In this document: positions 47,189 through 55,783 of the stretch, piece after piece
Layout of the letters: each line of letters opens with the position of its first letter
How positions within the stretch are numbered: position 1 is the first letter of the stretch
Origin: JACVRW01 sp963803245
Lineage (GTDB): Bacteria > Actinomycetota > Thermoleophilia > Solirubrobacterales > Thermoleophilaceae
DNA: 64,000 nt
Assembly: GCA_963803245.1 (NCBI GenBank)
Contig: CAWDLI010000010.1
Span: 1-64,000, forward strand
Direction of reading: 5' to 3'
The notes under the pieces: generated by a model
What the model saw: only the letters and a program-made list of their open reading frames with translations
The model's database searches: none
What the model was told of the DNA's origin: nothing
Position numbers and translations under genes: made by a program

Positions 47189-48194
47189 GGCGACGACGAC
47201 CGGCCTTGTAGAGCAGCCGGCCCAGCGAGCCCGCCGTCACGGCGGCCACCGCCGTGACCACCCAGGTCCGGTCGGGTGCGTACTCGAGATGAGCGTCACG
47301 CCGAGGGGGTGGGGCCCAAACCGGCTCTGCCGGGCGGACAGCAGGAGCCATCGGCAGCTCCGGGAGGCCTGCCGCCGGCAGCGGCGCCGCGTCGCCGCGT
47401 CGCCGAGCGGCCAGCAGGTAGGCGGTCCCACCGAGACAGCCGGCCATGATGGCCGCGGCGACGACCGCGAGCCAGCCGCCGCCGTCCTCGAGGTCATCGA
47501 CGAACCCCGTCGCCGGCGCGACGCTCGGACCCGCGGTCTGGTCGGAGACCATTACAACCTGTGCGGGCTCGCCGCGCGTGCCGACGACTATCGCCGTGTT
47601 CGCGCTCCCGGCCGCCAGCGGCACGTTGCTGGCCGTCGCGAGGGCACCCCCCGCGCCGCCCCTCCTGGTGACCGCCAGGTCGTGGCGGCCGGGTGGCACC
47701 GACGCGTAGCCGGTCGCCGAGTCGGGACGCATCTGGGCGATGGCCTGCCCGTCCACGCGCATGTCGCTCCGGCCGAGCTCGGCGGCGGCGTTGATCGTCC
47801 GCATGCGGGCCTTCCCCGGAACGGCGTTGCCGTCCTTGAAGACGCGCAGGCCCACACCCTTGCCTTCGGGCACCGCTATCACCGTGTAGCGGCCGCGCCC
47901 GATATCGATGCTCGCGGTCGCGGCCGGCTTCTTCTGCCCCCTCACCTTGAGCTCCACCTTGGCCGGGCCCGGGTGGCAGGCGTGGTAGGGGCTCGGGTTC
48001 CCGTAGGAGGACGGGAGGCGGGGTGGGTGCCCATGGACGATCAGCACGGCCGGCGCGGCCATCGGAACGGCATGCAGAAAGCGGGCCTGCGTGACCGGCT
48101 CGGCATACGCCGCAGGGGACGCGACGGCCAAGCAGACCATCGCGCTCGCTCCCACGAGCGCCAGTCTCCTCATCAGCGGCAAAGCCCGCCCCAT
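47178..48194 (-). CDS. Secreted DUF4397 domain protein with two C-terminal membrane segments
   Basis: The protein of about 338 residues has a signal peptide (ALVGASAMVCLAVASPAAYA), a DUF4397 beta domain (ARFLHAVPMAAPAVLIVHG, YTVIAVPEGKGVGLRVFKDG, VDGQAIAQMRPDSATGYASV) and hydrophobic segments GGWLAVVAAAIMAGCLGGTA and TWVVTAVAAVTAGSLGRLLY. The start may be ATG 48194, which overlaps the divergent ATG at 48193, or ATG 48173. Its stop overlaps the sortase start. It should be an exposed, membrane-tethered protein processed or assisted by the sortase, but it lacks an LPXTG motif. Confidence 0.82.
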   Translation of the reverse strand: MGRALPLMRRLALVGASAMVCLAVASPAAYAEPVTQARFLHAVPMAAPAVLIVHGHPPRLPSSYGNPSPYHACHPGPAKVELKVRGQKKPAATASIDIGRGRYTVIAVPEGKGVGLRVFKDGNAVPGKARMRTINAAAELGRSDMRVDGQAIAQMRPDSATGYASVPPGRHDLAVTRRGGAGGALATASNVPLAAGSANTAIVVGTRGEPAQVVMVSDQTAGPSVAPATGFVDDLEDGGGWLAVVAAAIMAGCLGGTAYLLAARRRGDAAPLPAAGLPELPMAPAVRPAEPVWAPPPRRDAHLEYAPDRTWVVTAVAAVTAGSLGRLLYKAGRRRRGN

Positions 48195-48654
48195 GCTAAG
48201 TCTCGTCCGCGAACAGGTGACGGCCCCCGGACACAATCGAGCGCTATTTGCGATTTTCCTCATCCTGTTCGCGGGCTGCTCGCACGGGGACGGCGACCAG
48301 GGCCGGACCGGGTCGGCCTGGACCGGCGCGGTGCCCCTGAGCCCGGTCATCGCGAGCGTCCACGCAAAGGGGGCCGCCCGGATCTTGGGACGCGGCCCCG
48401 GCGCCCGGCTCGAGCTGCGCGTGCGGGGGCTTCCGCCGCTCGACGAGGCCTACGTGGTGTGGCTCTACAACGCGGCCTCGGACGCGGTCGGGGTGGCACG
48501 CGTGGCCCGCGGCGACTTCGCGCTGCGGACGCGGCTGCCACTCGACCCCGCCAATTACCGCTACATCGACATCTCACGCGAGCCGCTGGACGGCAACCGC
48601 AATCACAGCGGCGACAGCGTCCTGCGTGTGCGGGTGTCCCGGCTCCTACGCTGA
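48193..48654 (+). CDS. Lipoprotein with RskA-C-like (anti-sigma-K type) domain
   Basis: The 153-residue protein has a lipobox (FAIFLILFAGC) and one beta domain: AVPLSPVIASVHAKGAARIL, ARLELRVRGLPPLDEAYVVW and YRYIDISREPLDGNRNHSGD. The spacing of VRGLPP, YVVWLY and SREP-DGN-HSG matches the extracellular C-terminal domain of RskA-type anti-sigma factors, without the cytoplasmic part. Possible starts are ATG 48193 and GTG 48217. It is divergent from the DUF4397 gene with overlapping start codons, and converges on the aminotransferase with a 9-base overlap. Function unknown. Confidence 0.68.
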   Translation: MLSLVREQVTAPGHNRALFAIFLILFAGCSHGDGDQGRTGSAWTGAVPLSPVIASVHAKGAARILGRGPGARLELRVRGLPPLDEAYVVWLYNAASDAVGVARVARGDFALRTRLPLDPANYRYIDISREPLDGNRNHSGDSVLRVRVSRLLR

Positions 48655-49974
48655 GGCCACGTCGCGGATCGCCGTCTCGAAGCTCGCGATCCCGTCCTCC
48701 ATGGTGTCCTGAGGGATCACGAGCGGCGGCGCCACCTCGATGCAGCTGCCGTTGCGGCTGACCAGCACGCCCAGCTCGCGCGCCCGCGCCACCACCCGCT
48801 TCAGCACCTCCGGATCCGGGGCCGCGCGGGTGGCGCGGTCGCTCGTGAAGTCCACGGCCGCCCACATGCCGATGCCGCGCACCTCGCCCACGATCTCGAG
48901 GTCGAGCACGCGCTCGAGCGCGGCGAGCAGCGACGCCCCCTGATCGCGAGCGCGGTCGACCAGGCCCTCCTCGTCGTAGATGCGGATCGCGGCGAGCGCG
49001 GCGGCGGTGGCCGCGGGGTGCCCGCAGTAGGTGTGGATGTCGGGGATGAAGTCGATCGCCTCGGCGATCTCGGCGGTGACCATCGTGGCCCCCAGCGGGA
49101 TGTAGCCCCCGGTGATCCCCTTGGCCATGGTCATGATGTCCGGCTCGATCTCCCAGTGGTTCACACCGAACCACTGGCCGGTGCGGCCGAAGCCGGTGAT
49201 CACCTCGTCGGCGATGAAGAGCACCTCGTGGCGGGTGCAGATCTCGCGCACGCGCTTCATGTAGCCGGGCGGCGGGATCTGCACCCCGTTGGCCTGCATC
49301 ACCGGCTCGAGGATGAACGCGGCCACGAGCTCGGGGCCCTGCTCGAGGATCTCGCGCTCGAGGAGATCGGCGCAGAGCTCGCCCAGCTCCTCCCCCTCGA
49401 CCGGGAACGGCGACCGGTAGCTCGTGGGCGCGGCCACCCGGGAGAAGCCCGGCGCGCCGGGCTCGAACGGATGGCGAACTCCGAGCCAGTCGCTCGCCGA
49501 GGTGGCGCCGCCCACGGCGCCGTGGTACTCGGTGGAGCGGGCGATCACCTTGTGGGCTCGCGGCTTGACGCCGCGAGCCTGGTGGTAGACCCGCGCGAGC
49601 TTGAACGCGACCTCGTTGGCCTCGGACCCGCTGCCGGTGAACGCCACGGCGGACAGGGCGCCCGGCGCGAGCTCGGCCAGCCGCGCGGCCAGCTCGATCG
49701 TCACGTCGGCCTGGGACGCTCCGCAACCGCCGTAGTGGAGCCGGCCGAGCTGCTCGTACACGGCCCGTGCGATCGGCTCCTGCGTGTAGCCGAGGCTCGA
49801 TGCGCGCGACACCGTGCTCATCAGGTCGAGGTAGCGGTCGCCCTCGATCGTCGTCACGTGCACGCCCTCCCCCTCGGCGAGGATCAGCGTGTTGCCCGTC
49901 TCCACCTCGGCGCGCTCCACGAGCGGCCAGAGGTAGTTGTCGCGCCCGGCGGCGCGGAGCTCCGCCGCCGTCAC
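48646..49974 (-). CDS. Class III PLP-dependent aminotransferase
   Basis: The 442-residue enzyme carries the class III signature FIADEVITGFGRTGQWFGVN and the PLP lysine in MTMAKGITGGYIPLGA, with AFTGSGSEANEVAFKLARVY binding the cofactor phosphate. This type moves amino groups between omega-amino compounds (polyamines, beta-alanine, amino alcohols) and pyruvate or 2-oxoglutarate. It is the last gene of the operon PotD-like lipoprotein, P450, TIM-barrel protein, aminotransferase. The start is GTG 49974, overlapping the upstream stop (GTGA). The substrate is probably an amine connected with that operon. Confidence 0.92.
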   Translation of the reverse strand: MTAAELRAAGRDNYLWPLVERAEVETGNTLILAEGEGVHVTTIEGDRYLDLMSTVSRASSLGYTQEPIARAVYEQLGRLHYGGCGASQADVTIELAARLAELAPGALSAVAFTGSGSEANEVAFKLARVYHQARGVKPRAHKVIARSTEYHGAVGGATSASDWLGVRHPFEPGAPGFSRVAAPTSYRSPFPVEGEELGELCADLLEREILEQGPELVAAFILEPVMQANGVQIPPPGYMKRVREICTRHEVLFIADEVITGFGRTGQWFGVNHWEIEPDIMTMAKGITGGYIPLGATMVTAEIAEAIDFIPDIHTYCGHPAATAAALAAIRIYDEEGLVDRARDQGASLLAALERVLDLEIVGEVRGIGMWAAVDFTSDRATRAAPDPEVLKRVVARARELGVLVSRNGSCIEVAPPLVIPQDTMEDGIASFETAIRDVASA

Positions 49975-50822
49975 GCCGCCTCCGCGTCCAGGCGCTGCCA
50001 GACGTCCTCCACCAGGCCCTTCAGCTGGAGCGATTCCTCCCAGCGGTCGGACATCTCCCGGCCGTCCGGGCCGGTCATCGCGTACCACTCGGGAGGACCG
50101 AGCTCGGGCGTGAACACGAGTCTCGCGTCCGCGGGCGCCTGCGCCCGCCACAGCCGGAAGCCCTCCTCCCACCAGCCGAGGAACAGGTCCACCAGGGGCA
50201 GGTGGTGGGGAAAGCTGACCTGCACCTGCACCTGCTCGCGGGAGGCCACCCGCCCGTGAAAGGCCCAGGAGCGCGCCAGGATCCGGTGGATGAGCGCGTG
50301 GTTCCCCTCGTCCACCGGCCAGTGGAACTCGCGCCCTACCAGGTAGTGCGACAAATCCGCGGTGAGCCTCATGTCCGGCACCGCGTCGATCAGCTGGAGG
50401 GTGAAGAAGAGATCGGTGGTCATCCGGTCTCGGTGCGTCTCGAAGAGGACGTCCATGCCCGCCTCGGCGGCCAGCCGCTGCCACCCGAGGATGTACGGGA
50501 TGCACTCGAGGACCGTGTGCGGCTTGACGTTGGGCTGCAGGTTTATGTGAGTGCAGCGCTCGGGTCCGAGCTCGACGATCCGTTCGATCGTCTCGGAGAG
50601 CTCGTCCACGGTCGACGGGAAGCATTCCGCCGTCCAGTCGAGCCCGCGCTCCGCGAGCAGGCTCGTGGTCTCGCGCGCCGTCTCGAGGTCGTCGAACTCG
50701 ACCTCCGCGCCCGCGAACCCGGCGGCGGCGATCCGGTCGACCTTCTCCTCGAGCGTCGGCTCCTCCTTCCCGCCGCCGAGCTGCTCCATGCCCCACATCG
50801 ACTGGAAGACCCGCAGTTCCAT
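49971..50822 (-). CDS. Xylose isomerase-like TIM-barrel protein
   Basis: The 283-residue protein belongs to the AP-endonuclease-2/xylose isomerase-like TIM-barrel family: AAAGFAGAEVEFDDLETARE, MDVLFETHRDRMTTD (metal Glu), RLTADLSHYLVGREFHW (Asp, His) and LVFTPELGPPEW (late Glu). These acidic and His residues usually bind a divalent metal in isomerases or epimerases. ATG 50822 lies 17 bases after the P450 stop, with GGGAG upstream. Its stop overlaps the aminotransferase start. The chemistry is probably isomerisation of a polyol or keto acid; not assignable. Confidence 0.85.
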   Translation of the reverse strand: MELRVFQSMWGMEQLGGGKEEPTLEEKVDRIAAAGFAGAEVEFDDLETARETTSLLAERGLDWTAECFPSTVDELSETIERIVELGPERCTHINLQPNVKPHTVLECIPYILGWQRLAAEAGMDVLFETHRDRMTTDLFFTLQLIDAVPDMRLTADLSHYLVGREFHWPVDEGNHALIHRILARSWAFHGRVASREQVQVQVSFPHHLPLVDLFLGWWEEGFRLWRAQAPADARLVFTPELGPPEWYAMTGPDGREMSDRWEESLQLKGLVEDVWQRLDAEAA

Positions 50823-50839
50823 CGCGCGGACTCCCTGCC

Positions 50840-52048
50840 CTAGGCCACCTTCCCCGTCAGCAGCGCCCAGCCGCGCGTCGTGTGCTGGTGGAGGCGCTCG
50901 TTGGGACCCACGATCTCGTAGTCCGGGAAGCGCCGCCAGAACTCCTCGAACGCGACCCTGGACTCGAGCCGGGCCAGCGGCGCGCCGATGCAGTGGTGGA
51001 TCCCCTCCCCGAACGCGATGTGCCGCTTGGGCGTGCGATCGAAGTCGAGCACGTCCGGGTTCTCGTACCTGCGCTCGTCTCGGTTCGCCGCGGCGTAACA
51101 CAGCCACACGCGACCGCCCTCGGGAATGGTCTCCCCGTGGATCTCCACCTCGCGCGTGGTGATCCGGGCGAGGCCGGGGATCGGCGACTCCCAGCGAATC
51201 AGCTCCTCGATGGCCGGCGGGAGAAGCTCGGGCTGCGCGAGCCACTGCGCGCGCCGATCGGGAAGCTCGGCCAACCGGTGGAGGCCGTTGGAGATCAGGC
51301 ACGCCGTCGTGTCGATGCCCGCCAGCACGAGGATGAACGTGAGCCCGCGCGGCTCGTCCCAGTTGAGCACGCCCTCCTTCTCGGCGGCGACCATGACGCT
51401 GAGGAGGTCGTCCTTCGGGTCCTTTCGCCGCAGCTCGATCTGAGCGTTGATGTACTCGGCGATCTCCCCCGCGGCCTCGCGTGCGCTGTCCGGGATCTCG
51501 AACAAATCTGATTGGTCAGGCTCGGACTGCCGTGCCTCGAAGTCGTACATGAGGCCCTCGAGCCAGCGGTGGTCCGACGCCGGAAAGCCGAGGATGCTGC
51601 TGGTCGTGGTGACCGGGAGCCGCCAGGCGAACTGCTCCGCCAGGTCCACCGTGCCGGCTTTCTCGAGGTCGTCGAGCATGCCCTGCACGTAGCCGCGGAT
51701 CCGCTCCTCGAGCTCCTTCACCCCCTTCGGCGTGAACCACTTGTGCACCACCTTGCGGATCCGCGTGTGGTCCGGCGGGTCGTAGGTGAGGACGATCCCG
51801 GGCCCGAAGGTGTTCGGGTAGAAGTCCTGGGTCTCGTCCAGCTCCACGCCGCGCGTGTTCGAGTACGTCTGCCAGTCGCGGGACGCGGCCTGGACGTCCT
51901 CGAAGCGGGAGAACGTCCAGAAGTCGCGTTCAGGGTTGTGGTACGCGGGATAGCGGTCCCGCATCGTCGTGTAGTGCTCGTACGGGTCCTCCTGCGTCGG
52001 CAGGTCGAACGGGTCGTAGATGAACGGCCGCTCCGAGGTTTGGCTCAC
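50840..52048 (-). CDS. Cytochrome P450
   Basis: The 402-residue soluble bacterial P450 has the I-helix LVLAGIDTTACLI (AGxDTT), K-helix EELIRWESP (ExxR), and heme loop FGEGIHHCIGAPLARLE with the iron-binding Cys. It is of the classic CYP105/107-like length and unlike the two paralogous P450s at 31.8 and 45.3 kb. GTG 52048 overlaps the binding-protein stop (GTGA), so an extracytoplasmic lipoprotein and a monooxygenase are translated together, an unusual coupling. It probably oxidises the ligand or a derivative. Confidence 0.95.
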   Translation of the reverse strand: MSQTSERPFIYDPFDLPTQEDPYEHYTTMRDRYPAYHNPERDFWTFSRFEDVQAASRDWQTYSNTRGVELDETQDFYPNTFGPGIVLTYDPPDHTRIRKVVHKWFTPKGVKELEERIRGYVQGMLDDLEKAGTVDLAEQFAWRLPVTTTSSILGFPASDHRWLEGLMYDFEARQSEPDQSDLFEIPDSAREAAGEIAEYINAQIELRRKDPKDDLLSVMVAAEKEGVLNWDEPRGLTFILVLAGIDTTACLISNGLHRLAELPDRRAQWLAQPELLPPAIEELIRWESPIPGLARITTREVEIHGETIPEGGRVWLCYAAANRDERRYENPDVLDFDRTPKRHIAFGEGIHHCIGAPLARLESRVAFEEFWRRFPDYEIVGPNERLHQHTTRGWALLTGKVA

Positions 52049-53304
52049 GTCCCGATCCCGAGCTTGAACTCGTTCCAGACCTCCAGGCGCTTGTCGAGGT
52101 CCTCGACCGCCTCGAAGAAGCTCAGCACGCCGAAGAACGCGTCGCCCTCGCGAGTCGCGGGGATCAGCGTGGGCGCGAGCTCCTTCTCCGTGAGGCCCTG
52201 GTCGATCGCCTGGTCGTAGCTCAGCGTGCCGCTGTTGCCCGTCGTCTTGACCAGGCGTGCCTGCCAGGGCAGCGAGATCGACTCGTTGATGAACTCGTAG
52301 GCGGCGTCCTGCTTGTTGGCGCCGCCCTCCTTGGTGAGCGTCGCGTTGTCGGACCACGCCGGCACGCCCTGCGGCACCTTGTGGTTCGCCCCGATGATGA
52401 CGCCCTTCTTGGCCGCCTCGACGATCACGAGGTCGTGGTTCACGTAGCCGATGATCGCCTCGCCCGTGACGAACGTGTTCGTCTGGTCGTCGAACCCGCT
52501 TGTGAGCTTCTTCACCTGCGGGCGGAGCTCGAGGAGGCGCTGGCGGAACTTCTCGAAGTCCGCGTCGCTCAACTTGTAGGGGTTCTTGATCCCGAGGGCG
52601 AGCGGGATCATCGGCTCCACCGAGGTGGGATCGTCGAAGATCGTCACCTTCCCCTTGAACTGCTCGTCCCAGAAGATGTTCCAGTCGGCCGGGACGCCCT
52701 TGTCGTCGACGTACTGGCTGATGTCGTAGTCGCCCGGAACCTCCGCCTCGTTCCAGCCGAGCGGCTGGGCTCCCCAGGTGTAGAGGATCCCGTAGTTGGT
52801 TCCCTTGACCGAGGTCGCGTCGCGCCACGGGAACGCGTCCGAGATCTCCTTGACGTTCGGGACCTTCGACTCGTCGATCGGGATGATCAGGTCCGACTGG
52901 ACGTACTGGTCGTACCAGCCGGCCGTGTTGTAGATGATGTCGAACTGACCGGGACTCGCCTTCACCTTCGCGAACATCTCCGCGGGTGACCCCACGTTGG
53001 TCACGTTCACCTTGATGCCGGTCTTCTTCGTGAACTCCTTGAGCCACGCGTCCGCCTGGTAGCCCTCCCAGCTGAGGAGGTTGATCTCGTCGGAGGAGCC
53101 GCCACCGCCACCGCCGCCCCCGCCGCCGTTGTCGTCGTCGTCACCGCACGCCGCCAGCAGGGTGGGGCCGACCACCACGCCCGCGCCCGCCATCGCGCCT
53201 CGCCTGAGCACCTCGCGCCGGGACAGTCCGTCCTCGAGCAGGGACTGCGCCGCGAGCTCCCGGCGCCTCATCGCGTACAGGCTTCTCAGGGGATTCGCTG
53301 GCAT
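52045..53304 (-). CDS. PotD-like extracellular solute-binding lipoprotein with Tat signal
   Basis: The 419-residue protein has a twin-arginine motif (LSRREVLRRG) followed by AMAGAGVVVGPTLLAAC with a lipobox, then a Gly linker. The mature domain is of the spermidine/putrescine type: INLLSWEGYQADAWLKEF, KASPGQFDIIYNTAGWYDQY, NYGILYTWGAQPLGWNEAEV, DDPTSVEPMIPLALGI and GYVNHDLVIVEAAKKG. ATG 53304 has AAGGAG upstream. No permease or ATPase is linked, so it either uses a distant transporter or senses its ligand. It heads the P450, isomerase, aminotransferase operon. The 266-bp gap upstream (53305-53570) holds an AT-richer stretch with a GGGGCGCCCC palindrome near 53426 but no confident promoter. 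Confidence 0.92.
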   Translation of the reverse strand: MPANPLRSLYAMRRRELAAQSLLEDGLSRREVLRRGAMAGAGVVVGPTLLAACGDDDDNGGGGGGGGGGSSDEINLLSWEGYQADAWLKEFTKKTGIKVNVTNVGSPAEMFAKVKASPGQFDIIYNTAGWYDQYVQSDLIIPIDESKVPNVKEISDAFPWRDATSVKGTNYGILYTWGAQPLGWNEAEVPGDYDISQYVDDKGVPADWNIFWDEQFKGKVTIFDDPTSVEPMIPLALGIKNPYKLSDADFEKFRQRLLELRPQVKKLTSGFDDQTNTFVTGEAIIGYVNHDLVIVEAAKKGVIIGANHKVPQGVPAWSDNATLTKEGGANKQDAAYEFINESISLPWQARLVKTTGNSGTLSYDQAIDQGLTEKELAPTLIPATREGDAFFGVLSFFEAVEDLDKRLEVWNEFKLGIGT

Positions 53305-53570
53305 CGCCGTCTCCTTGTCGTGCGCGGATTGCGCTGGGCTGAGTCGCATGCGCAAAGACGCGCGTACGTGGTTCCGCATCGAACGCGAGATGCGGATGAC
53401 CGCAAAGGGAGGCCCCCATTCGGGGCGCCCCTGTTCTCTATATCGGTCATTATCGGGCCAACAGTCGACTTTTGTTCGGTGGCACCGTACACCGCCCGCC
53501 GGAACGACGCAACACGTCCCCCGGACGGGCGACCAAATGGCGCGTTTGCCCCAGCCGGTTCGAGGGCCGG

Positions 53571-53906
53571 TCAGGCGCTGAGCGCGAGCCCGAAGGGGTT
53601 GCCCTCGGAGTCCTTGCAGATCACCCAGCGATCGCCCGGGTGGACGATGCTCCCGCCGAGCTCCTCCACTCGGCGCACCGCCTCGGCCAGCTCGGAGACG
53701 GCGAAGTAGGGCAGCGAGAACGAGTCGCCCGGTCCGCGGCCACGGGCGTGGACGCCCACCGCCGGGGCCGAGCCCGTCTGCCAGCCCTCTCCTTGATCAC
53801 GCGCGCGAGGCTCGAGCTCCGAGCCGAGCAGGCCGGACCAGAAGCGACGTGCCCGGTCCGGGTCATCGGCGGGGAACTCGACCAGCGAGAGCTGGGAGCC
53901 GGCCAC
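53571..53906 (-). CDS. VOC/glyoxalase superfamily protein
   Basis: The 111-residue protein (SQLSLVEFPADDPDRARRFW, GLLGSELEPR, YFAVSELAEAVRRVEELGGS, WVICKDSEGNPFGLALS) is a typical single VOC domain of the type annotated as glyoxalase/bleomycin resistance-like; RARRFWSGLLG and DSEGNPFGL are the common hallmarks. The start is GTG 53906, directly after the ANTAR gene stop at 53907, so both are on one transcript. The metal ligands His are not obvious. Function unknown. Confidence 0.82.
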   Translation of the reverse strand: MAGSQLSLVEFPADDPDRARRFWSGLLGSELEPRARDQGEGWQTGSAPAVGVHARGRGPGDSFSLPYFAVSELAEAVRRVEELGGSIVHPGDRWVICKDSEGNPFGLALSA

Positions 53907-54498
53907 CTAGGCCGGCTCGTCCTGCTTGGGCAGCAGCGCGTGGCCGTCGACCACGGCGCCTGCGATGTCGACCAGCTTGCGGTTGCCGGCGCGAGCGTGC
54001 TGTCGCAGCAGGGCGAAGGCAGCCGCCTCGTCGACCGAGTGGCGCTCCATGAGAATGCCCTTCGCCCGCTCGGTCACGGCTCGCCTGCCGAACGCTCCCT
54101 CGAGGTCGTGGAACTCGGTGAAGCGGCGCAGGACGATGTCGATCGAGCTCTGCCAATCGACGGCATCGCCGTCGGTGATGTAGGCGAAGATGCCGCGCTT
54201 CGATGCCTCCTTCACGAACCCTGGATCCGGCTCGTGGATGAGCAGGATCACCGGGCAGGAGGCCTCCTGAACGATCTTCTCGATCAGGGTCAGGGCGTGG
54301 ACCGAGCTCGTCGCCGAGGCCGACGAGCGCGACGTCCGGCCGCTCCCTCACGGTCACGGCTCCGACGTCGTTGACCTCGATCTCGCGAGCGATCACCTCG
54401 TGCCCCAAAGAGGTGACGATCGGCGCGACGAGGGCCAGCCGATCGCGCCGTTCGTTCGCGATCAATACTCGGAGATGTTCGGTTTCTCGGTAACTCAT
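53907..54498 (-). CDS. ANTAR domain response-regulator-like protein, apparent frameshift
   Basis: The reconstructed protein of about 196 residues has a receiver-like N-terminal part (LRVLIANERRDRLALVAPIV, ERPDVALVGLG) and a C-terminal ANTAR RNA-binding domain (AVTERAKGILMERHSVDEAA, FALLRQHARAGNRKLVDIAG). Such proteins act as antiterminators binding paired hexaloops in nascent RNA. The frame shifts near 54302 (CTCGG, one extra base); the corrected sequence reads LVHALTLIEKIVQEASCPVI. The start is ATG 54498. The usual phospho-acceptor Asp position reads ALVGLG, so phosphorylation may not occur, pending a clean sequence. Confidence 0.85.
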
Positions 54499-54666
54499 CC
54501 CGATTCGGAGACAGGTCAGTCTAGCCGAGGGAAACCGATCCTGATGATACGCTTCTCGGAAGCCTTGCCCAAGCACTCGGCAGGCGATTCTCCGGCTCTA
54601 GGAACTCGGTCGGGCAAGGGCGTCGATTCACCGATCGGCGCCGCACGGGAACGTTAGGAGCCCACC

Positions 54667-54945
54667 TTGTCCTCGTCCGCGCCGCAACGCTCGACCGCCC
54701 TGGCGGCTTCGTCCTGGGAAGCACAGGTCAGACGCAAGCTGGACGATCGCGAGCGCATCGCCGACGCCTTCGACCGCGCTGAGGCCTATCAGCTGATGGG
54801 CGACGTGGAGCTCGCCCTGGCCTGGCTCGACACCGCCGCCGCACTGAGCGGCGGCCTGTCGCCGGAGGCCGCCGCTCAGCGGGCATGCTGGGCGCGTGAG
54901 GTCGCGGAACGACGTGGCGCTGGCAGCGAGCAGGAGCCGGCATGA
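54667..54945 (+). CDS. Small helical protein of unknown function
   Basis: The 92-residue protein (SWEAQVRRKLDDRERIADAF, DRAEAYQLMGDVELALAWLD, AAQRACWAREVAERRG) is helical and TPR-like in part (DRAEAYQLMGDVELALAWLD). The start is TTG 54667, and the stop overlaps the HATPase gene (ATGA), so the two are made together. It may be an accessory or antagonist of the anti-sigma-like ATPase; there is no direct evidence. The 168-bp gap to the divergent ANTAR gene shows no clear element. Confidence 0.62.
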   Translation: MSSSAPQRSTALAASSWEAQVRRKLDDRERIADAFDRAEAYQLMGDVELALAWLDTAAALSGGLSPEAAAQRACWAREVAERRGAGSEQEPA

Positions 54946-55367
54946 CGGAATCCGGCGAGCGGTTCGCCGTTCAGCTCGACGGCGGCAGGGAAGCCGCCGC
55001 GAGAGCCAGACGGGCGGTGCTCGCGCGTAACGGAAGGCTGCCCGACGCCGTGCGCGACGACGTGCTGCTGCTGGTGAGCGAGCTGGTCACCAACGCCGTG
55101 CGCCACGCCGGGGTGGGGCCCGAGGAGGGGCTGGAGCTGGAGTTCGAGATGTCACCGCGGCACGTGCGCGTCGAGGTGGCCGACCCCGGGAAGGGCTTCG
55201 ACCGCGATGTCGTCTCCCCCTTGCCGCGCGATGTGGGCGGCTGGGGCCTGCGCATGGTGGATCAGCTCGCCGATGCCTGGGGAGTCAGGCCGGCCGAGTC
55301 CGGCACCTGCGTGTGGTTCGAGATCCGCTTCGGCGACGTGGGCCGGTTCAGCCAGCGCTTTCCCTGA
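54942..55367 (+). CDS. HATPase domain protein, RsbW-like anti-sigma/serine kinase
   Basis: The 141-residue GHKL ATPase has the N box ELVTNAVRHAG, G1 box VADPGKGF and G2 box VGGWGLRMVDQLA, the minimal architecture of RsbW/SpoIIAB-type anti-sigma regulatory kinases. It lacks a histidine-kinase dimerisation domain. It is coupled to the upstream small helical gene. Near it are an ANTAR regulator and a channel-like gene, suggesting a stress or nutrient signalling cluster. Its sigma factor target is not in the cluster. Confidence 0.88.
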   Translation: MTESGERFAVQLDGGREAAARARRAVLARNGRLPDAVRDDVLLLVSELVTNAVRHAGVGPEEGLELEFEMSPRHVRVEVADPGKGFDRDVVSPLPRDVGGWGLRMVDQLADAWGVRPAESGTCVWFEIRFGDVGRFSQRFP

Positions 55368-55740
55368 TCGGATCGCGCTCCAGGCCGCGCCTGTGGAAGA
55401 ACGCGCCGAAGGAGCCGGCGAGCATCGCGACCACGGAGATCGCCCAGGCCTGAAGGAACACGTCCAGTACACGCGCGGGCGTGGAGATCGGGTTGGGCAG
55501 CTGCGACGACACGGTCAGTAGCTGGGTGCTCGTCCAGAAGATCGAGTCGCCGAGATTGGCGATGCCGGTGCGAGGCTCGTTGCGCTCGAAGCCGAGGATC
55601 AGCAGGCTCGCGATTGCGTCGACGATCACCGTGGCGAGGAAGAGCGCGACCAGCCTGGAGCGCAGGTGCTCGTGCGTGGCGGTGTGCCCGCGCGCGACCT
55701 TGAGCGCCTCCTGGAGTCCCGTTCGCAGCGGTTGGGCCAC
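55348..55740 (-). CDS. Ion-channel-like small membrane protein
   Basis: The 130-residue protein has two hydrophobic helices, ALFLATVIVDAIASLLILGF and AWAISVVAMLAGSFGAFFHR, separated by a loop SIFWTSTQLLTVSSQLPNPI that looks like a pore helix plus selectivity-filter region of two-helix (Ion_trans_2) channels. The canonical TVGYG filter is absent (TVSSQ instead), so potassium selectivity cannot be claimed. The start is GTG 55740. The gene converges on the HATPase gene with a 20-base overlap. Confidence 0.68.
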   Translation of the reverse strand: MAQPLRTGLQEALKVARGHTATHEHLRSRLVALFLATVIVDAIASLLILGFERNEPRTGIANLGDSIFWTSTQLLTVSSQLPNPISTPARVLDVFLQAWAISVVAMLAGSFGAFFHRRGLERDPIRESAG

Positions 55741-55783
55741 CTCCGCGAGTATCTAGCGAAGGGCGGTCGGCTCACCCATCACG

